A DNA stretch of 64,000 bases from JAWCNN01 sp038848005 (GTDB lineage Archaea; Thermoproteota; Bathyarchaeia; Bathyarchaeales; Bathycorpusculaceae). The stretch's first letter is position 1. Every line of letters begins with the position of its first letter. Under the pieces are notes generated by a model that worked only from the letters and a program-made list of their open reading frames with translations, did not search any database and was not told the origin of the DNA. Below, piece after piece: positions 60,291 through 64,000 of the stretch. The stretch covers positions 105,029 to 169,028 of the forward strand of contig JAWCNZ010000001.1 of the NCBI GenBank assembly GCA_038848005.1, given 5' to 3'. The position numbers were made by a program, and so were the translations under genes.

Positions 60291-60378
60291 TTATTATCCC
60301 ATGATTAAGGTTTATATTTCGGTATATTAATTTTCGGATTTCATTTTATATTTAAGCCATAAATAATGGTGTAGGCTG

Positions 60379-60395
60379 TTTAATTTAGAATTAAA
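60379..60395. promoter_or_regulatory. Inverted repeat TTTAATT-TAG-AATTAAA between the PadR genes
   Basis: Perfect 7-bp arms with a 3-nt spacer, 14 nt before the plus-strand padR ATG and close to its predicted transcription start (TATA-like TTTATATTTAAG near 60352). Suitable as a PadR operator, but AT-rich and therefore easily formed by chance. Confidence 0.35.
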
Positions 60396-60409
60396 ATGGA
60401 AGAAATGTT

Positions 60410-60745
60410 ATGGAAAAGTTGGAGAAAGACCTAGTCAAAGCTGTCGTGAGAGGTTTTAGAAGAATAATTATCCTTTGGTTGATAAGCCAAAAGCCAATGT
60501 CTGGGTATGGCATAGTTAAAGAGTTGGAAAGGCTTACTAATCAAAAGTACACTTCAGGTGTGGTTTACCCCATACTTTATGAGTTGGAAGAAAAACGGCT
60601 AATTGTTGGAAAGTGGATGCGGAAGGGCAGAAGACAAATAAAATACTATTCAACAACAAAGAAAGGCACGGAATTTTTAGATTTTACAAGGGAATTGTTT
60701 GAAATGCCCGTGAAAGAAATTCTGAAGGATTTTATTGCATTGTAA
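60410..60745 (+). CDS. PadR-family transcriptional regulator (plus-strand copy)
   Basis: Winged-helix regulator of 111 residues. IIILWLISQKPMSGYGIVKE, then YTSGVVYPILYELEEKRLIV as recognition helix and GRRQIKYYSTTKKGTEFLDF as wing. Clearly paralogous to the divergent PadR and matching it almost end to end. Directly upstream of and co-oriented with the por operon (73-nt gap), so it may control that operon. Confidence 0.87.
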   Translation: MEKLEKDLVKAVVRGFRRIIILWLISQKPMSGYGIVKELERLTNQKYTSGVVYPILYELEEKRLIVGKWMRKGRRQIKYYSTTKKGTEFLDFTRELFEMPVKEILKDFIAL

Positions 60746-60817
60746 CCGCTGTTTTCTTAGAAAGATGTATATGGCTGATTTTACAATTAGTTTGAAAACG
60801 TCATGAGAGTGTAATGT

Positions 60818-61381
60818 GTGTTGAAGAAAATGTTGGAGTTTAGGTGGCATGGCAGGGGCGGTCAAGGAGCATGGACCGCAAGCGAACTTTTGGCACGAGC
60901 AGCCATCCACGAGGGAAAATGTGTTCAGTCCTTTCCGGAGTTTGGACCCGAAAGGATGGGTGCACCAGTAACCGCCTTCACAAGGGTAAGCGCTGAGCCG
61001 ATAAAGTTGCATTGTTCAGTTTACAATCCAGATGTTGTGGCTGTTCTTGACCCAACATTGTTGAAGGCTGTTTCGGTTGCTGAAGGACTAAACGAGCATG
61101 GAACAATAATAGTAAACTCAAAGAATGGTCCAGCTGAAATTAGGGAAATCCTTAAAACCGACATGGGCAAAGTTTGGACTGTTCCAGCCACGGAAATTGC
61201 AATAAAAACTTTGGGGATGCCAATAACAAACACAGCTATGCTTGGCGCTGTAGCACGCGTAACCGGAATAGTCAAGTTGGAAAGTCTAGAAACTGTTGTT
61301 AAAGAACGTTTCAAGCCAGGTGTGGCTGAGAAAAACTTTGCAGTTATTAAAGAGGCTTATGAGGAGGTTAAACCAGAATGA
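60818..61381 (+). CDS. porG: 2-oxoacid:ferredoxin oxidoreductase, gamma subunit
   Basis: Gamma subunit of a pyruvate:ferredoxin-type oxidoreductase, 187 residues. FRWHGRGGQGAWTASELLAR near the N-terminus, SFPEFGPERMGAPVTAFTRV and AVARVTGIVKLESLETVVKE are characteristic. GTG at 60818 is used; TTG 60821 and ATG 60830 are in frame. It overlaps porD by 4 nt. First gene of a gamma-delta-alpha-beta operon. Confidence 0.9.
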   Translation: MLKKMLEFRWHGRGGQGAWTASELLARAAIHEGKCVQSFPEFGPERMGAPVTAFTRVSAEPIKLHCSVYNPDVVAVLDPTLLKAVSVAEGLNEHGTIIVNSKNGPAEIREILKTDMGKVWTVPATEIAIKTLGMPITNTAMLGAVARVTGIVKLESLETVVKERFKPGVAEKNFAVIKEAYEEVKPE

Positions 61382-61662
61382 CACGTGAAGAGAAGGGATG
61401 GCGAGAAATAGCGCCAGCTGGCGTATGCCCAAAATCCAGCCTTGAATTTTTAACTGGAGATTGGAAAACCTACATGCCCGTTAGAGACCCAGCGAAGTGC
61501 ACACGGTGTCTTTTGTGTGTGCTTTTCTGTCCAGACGGTGCAATACGCTGGAAACCCGAGAAGGGCGACATAGAATTCAACCTAAACTTTTGTAAGGGCT
61601 GTGGAATCTGCGCCAACGAGTGTCCAACAAAAGCGATTGAAATGAAACTTGAGGGTGTATAG
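61378..61662 (+). CDS. porD: 2-oxoacid:ferredoxin oxidoreductase, delta (ferredoxin) subunit
   Basis: Electron-transfer subunit of 94 residues with two [4Fe-4S] clusters: CTRCLLCVLFCPDG and CKGCGICANECPTKA. The N-terminal extension GWREIAPAGVCPKSSLEF is typical of PorD. Its ATG overlaps the porG stop codon. Passes electrons from the TPP site of PorB to ferredoxin. Confidence 0.93.
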   Translation: MTREEKGWREIAPAGVCPKSSLEFLTGDWKTYMPVRDPAKCTRCLLCVLFCPDGAIRWKPEKGDIEFNLNFCKGCGICANECPTKAIEMKLEGV

Positions 61663-61664
61663 AA

Positions 61665-62897
61665 ATGAAAAGTGTTGTTAAACAAGAGGTTTTAGCCTTA
61701 AATGGCGACGAGGCTGTTGCCTACGCTGTAAAACAGTCAGACGTGGATATTGTGGCTGCGTATCCCATAACTCCCCAAACAATAATTGTTGAAAGGTTCA
61801 GCGAGTATGTGGCGAATGGCGAGGTTGAAACCGCTTTTGTATGCACGGAATCTGAACATAGCGCTTTGACGGCTTGTCTTACGGCTTCTCTTGTGGGTGC
61901 AAGAGCCTTCACGGCAAGCGCTTCTGCTGGTTTGGCGCTTATGCATGAAATGCTTTTTGTAACTTCTGGATGCCGTGCGCCTGTGGTTATGGCAATAGCA
62001 AACCGCGCCTTATCTGCGCCTTTAAACATTCACTGTGACCATTCCGACGCTATGGTGGAACGTGACAGCGGTTGGATACAAATTTACGTTGAAAACGCAC
62101 AGGAAGCTTACGACTCAATAATCCAAGCCTTTAGGATAGCTGAAAACCCAAAGGTGTTGTTGCCAGTCATTGTAGGTTTGGACGGTTTCACTTTAAGTCA
62201 CACCCTAGAAAACGTGCAGGTGCTTCCAGACGATGTTGTCAAAAAGTTTGTTGGAACCCGCAGTTTCCCACTTGTATTAAACCATGAAGGGAAAAAGGTT
62301 CCCTTTAGGCTTGACCCAGAAAATCCAATCACTGTAGGGCCTATAGCATTGCCAAACTACTATTTCGAGTTTAAGCGCCAACAAGAAGAAGCTATGCGGG
62401 AGGCTGTGGGAGTTATTCGGCAGGTGCACGATGAATATGCGGCTATAAGCCAGAGAAGCTACGGCGACGGGTTGCTTGACCGTTACTGGCTTGAAGATGC
62501 TGAAATAGCCATAATCTGTTTGGGTTCGACTGCTGGAACCGTTAAGGCGGTTGTGGACGAGCTTAGAATGGAAGGCGTAAAGGCTGGGCTGTTGCGAATC
62601 CGCACTTTTAGACCGTTTCCATTTGAGGATATTGCCAAAACGCTTGGGAAAGTTAAGGCTGTAGCTGTCATGGACAGAAGCATAAGCTTTGGGGGACAAG
62701 GCGGACCAGTTTTCCACGAAATCCGCCACGCACTTTACGATGCTCCAACTCATCCGCACGTGGTAAACTACATTTACGGTTTAGGCGGAAGAGACACAAA
62801 CCCCACCCAAATACGCCGTATCTACGAAGACTTGCAAAAGATTCTTCAAACGGGACATGTGGAAAACATGATAAACTATGTTGGGTTAAGGGAGTGA
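61665..62897 (+). CDS. porA: 2-oxoacid:ferredoxin oxidoreductase, alpha subunit
   Basis: Alpha subunit of 410 residues. The pyrimidine-binding domain starts with GDEAVAYAVKQSDVDIVAAY and PITPQTIIVERFSEYVANGE, then CTESEHSALTACLTASLVGA and TASASAGLALMHEMLF. A second domain has ICLGSTAGTVKAVVDELR and SFGGQGGPVFHEI. YPITPQT and the size favour pyruvate over 2-oxoglutarate, though substrate assignment remains inferred. Three nt after porD. Confidence 0.92.
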   Translation: MKSVVKQEVLALNGDEAVAYAVKQSDVDIVAAYPITPQTIIVERFSEYVANGEVETAFVCTESEHSALTACLTASLVGARAFTASASAGLALMHEMLFVTSGCRAPVVMAIANRALSAPLNIHCDHSDAMVERDSGWIQIYVENAQEAYDSIIQAFRIAENPKVLLPVIVGLDGFTLSHTLENVQVLPDDVVKKFVGTRSFPLVLNHEGKKVPFRLDPENPITVGPIALPNYYFEFKRQQEEAMREAVGVIRQVHDEYAAISQRSYGDGLLDRYWLEDAEIAIICLGSTAGTVKAVVDELRMEGVKAGLLRIRTFRPFPFEDIAKTLGKVKAVAVMDRSISFGGQGGPVFHEIRHALYDAPTHPHVVNYIYGLGGRDTNPTQIRRIYEDLQKILQTGHVENMINYVGLRE

Positions 62898-62902
62898 AAA
62901 GC

Positions 62903-63874
62903 ATGAGTGAAAAAATGTTTTCTGAATGGAAATTCACGGCGAAAGACATAGCTGAAAAACCAGACTTGTTCTTGTCGGGGCATAGGGCATGCGCAGGCTG
63001 TGGACCCGCAACCGTTTTGAGGCTTATCATGAAAGCCACTAGAGGACCAACAATAGTGACAACAGCTACGGGCTGCATGGAAGTTGTTTCATCAATTTAT
63101 CCGTACACTTCTTGGGCTGTTCCATGGGTTCACACAGCCTTCGAAAATGCAGCGGCAAACGCTTCTGGAATAGAAGTCGCTATCAAAATAATGAGGAAAA
63201 AGGGAAGAATCCCATATGGGCAAGTGGACGTTATTGCGTTTGCCGGAGACGGAGGCACATACGACATAGGCATCCAAGCACTTTCAGGCGCTGTTGAACG
63301 TGGACACGACTTTCTCTTTGTGCTTTATGATAATGAGGCTTATATGAATACTGGCATCCAAAGAAGCGGAGGCACACCTTTCGGCGCAGCGACAACAACT
63401 TCGCCTGCTGGCACAGTCATGCCTGGCAAGTTGGAGCCTAAAAAGCCCATAGCAGACATTATGGTGGCGCATGAAATCCCCTATGTGGCAACCGCTTCGC
63501 CTTACTACTGGCGAGACCTAATTGAAAAGGTGAGAAGAGGTTTAGAAGTGAATGGACCAGCCTTTCTGCATGTTTTTGCGCCTTGCCCACGTGGATGGCG
63601 AAGCGACCCAGCCAAAACAATAGAGCTTTCACGTTTAGCGGTTGAAACATGCATATTTCCACTGTGGGAAGCAGCAAACGGCGAGTATAGGCTTTCAGTG
63701 CCAAGCAAAGTTTACGCTTTAGCTCCACAAAAGAAAAAGCCAGTAAAAGAATATTTGGCAGTGCAGGGACGTTTTAGACATTTGTTCACGCCAAAATTCG
63801 AGAAAATAGTGGACGAAATACAACGAATAACAGACATGCGATGGCAACGCCTACTCAAAAAATGCGGAATGTAA
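62903..63874 (+). CDS. porB: 2-oxoacid:ferredoxin oxidoreductase, beta subunit (TPP-binding)
   Basis: Catalytic subunit of 323 residues binding thiamine pyrophosphate and a [4Fe-4S] cluster. Cluster cysteines are in CAGCGPATVLR, TGCMEVVSS and FAPCPRGW; the TPP motif is FAGDGGTYDIGIQALSGAVE with YDNEAYMNTGIQRSG. ATG at 62903 follows GGGAG with 8-nt spacing; GTG at 62894 is in frame. Completes the four-subunit enzyme that makes acetyl-CoA and reduced ferredoxin, or runs in the CO2-fixing direction. Confidence 0.93.
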   Translation: MSEKMFSEWKFTAKDIAEKPDLFLSGHRACAGCGPATVLRLIMKATRGPTIVTTATGCMEVVSSIYPYTSWAVPWVHTAFENAAANASGIEVAIKIMRKKGRIPYGQVDVIAFAGDGGTYDIGIQALSGAVERGHDFLFVLYDNEAYMNTGIQRSGGTPFGAATTTSPAGTVMPGKLEPKKPIADIMVAHEIPYVATASPYYWRDLIEKVRRGLEVNGPAFLHVFAPCPRGWRSDPAKTIELSRLAVETCIFPLWEAANGEYRLSVPSKVYALAPQKKKPVKEYLAVQGRFRHLFTPKFEKIVDEIQRITDMRWQRLLKKCGM

Positions 63875-63968
63875 CCCCCATCTTTCGATTGGCGCACTCA
63901 TTAAATCCTTACATCCAAACTAGAGCGACTGAAAAAAGAAATATAGTCTCTTTTACTTTTTTATTCTC

Positions 63969-64000
63969 ATGGACAATCCAAAAGTTGAGAAAATCTATCC
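63969..64000 (+). CDS. Possible start of a gene running off the window
   Basis: ATG at 63969 opens MDNPKVEKIY before the window ends. It lies 95 nt after porB, behind a T-rich stretch and a TATA-like AATATAG near 63941, and the lack of a ribosome-binding site would fit a leaderless start. Ten codons are too few to name a product. Confidence 0.35.
   Translation, partial: MDNPKVEKIY

Noticed and set aside
62277..62759. 160-codon minus-strand ORF opposite porA
   Set aside because: Antisense shadow within a well-defined alpha-subunit gene.
1..64000. CRISPR arrays, rRNA genes or intact insertion sequences
   Set aside because: No regularly spaced direct repeats, no rRNA-like conserved stretches and no transposase motifs were found on either strand.

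Overview
The window is 64 kb of archaeal chromosome. The lineage call rests on the gene content: archaeal exosome subunits with SBDS and proteasome alpha, ribosomal proteins of archaeal/eukaryotic type (S8e, L18e, L37Ae), RNA polymerase subunits D and N, SRP19, prefoldin beta, KEOPS Pcc1, isopentenyl phosphate kinase, archaeal GluRS, and TATA boxes about 26 nt upstream of the inferred transcription starts. A TackOD1-like zinc-ribbon protein, class III signal-peptide pilins and a 4Fe-4S RNA polymerase D subunit suit an anaerobic member of the TACK group. Bathyarchaeia-like is my best guess, but it is an inference from gene content and was not tested phylogenetically. No rRNA, CRISPR array or intact insertion sequence was seen.

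Layout. 0-9.8 kb: an RNA m5C methyltransferase, a VapBC toxin-antitoxin pair with a near-perfect palindromic operator, agmatinase, two tandem MoeA genes, an operon (zinc ribbon, membrane protein, endonuclease IV-like TIM barrel, methyltransferase), and a TackOD1/nuclease-fold-like protein. 9.8-14.9 kb: an archaeal type IV pilus operon (ATPase, two TadC-like membrane proteins, two pilins, one carrying a large DUF2341 domain). 15-18.2 kb: 6-phospho-3-hexuloisomerase and an ECF transporter module without an S component. 18.3-27.2 kb: the archaeal exosome/proteasome superoperon (PsmA, SBDS, Rrp4, Rrp41, Rrp42, L37Ae, Brix, Pcc1, then prefoldin beta, DUF3194, DHH), split by a 2.4-kb island that holds two disrupted genes, a DMT transporter, a strong hairpin and a 20-bp palindrome.

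27.3-33.4 kb: a surface-protein operon (membrane protein, small beta-rich secreted protein, LamG/DUF2341 protein), a PAS-ArsC-LysE operon and a prenyltransferase-repeat protein. 33.4-39.7 kb: DUF2096, then a complete SMC-ScpA-ScpB condensin operon, S8e and SRP19. 39.7-52 kb: a long minus-strand informational operon, in transcription order S13, S4, S11, RpoD, L18e, L13, S9, RpoN, enolase, S2, MEMO, mevalonate kinase, isopentenyl phosphate kinase, type 2 IPP isomerase, prenyl diphosphate synthase and GluRS. It couples ribosome and RNA polymerase synthesis to membrane-lipid precursor synthesis. The prenyl synthase appears to start at ATT.

52-64 kb: a small winged-helix gene behind a strong inverted repeat, tRNA-Pro(CGG), an HTH/ATP-cone/NrdD-like fusion that lacks the catalytic residues of a class III ribonucleotide reductase, aspartate carbamoyltransferase split into divergent pyrB and pyrI, tRNA-Asn(GTT), a radical SAM protein, a divergent pair of PadR regulators, and a four-subunit pyruvate:ferredoxin-type oxidoreductase (gamma, delta, alpha, beta). 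The most promising unusual system is the HTH/ATP-cone/pseudo-NrdD protein, which looks like an archaeal nucleotide-sensing regulator built from a dead reductase.
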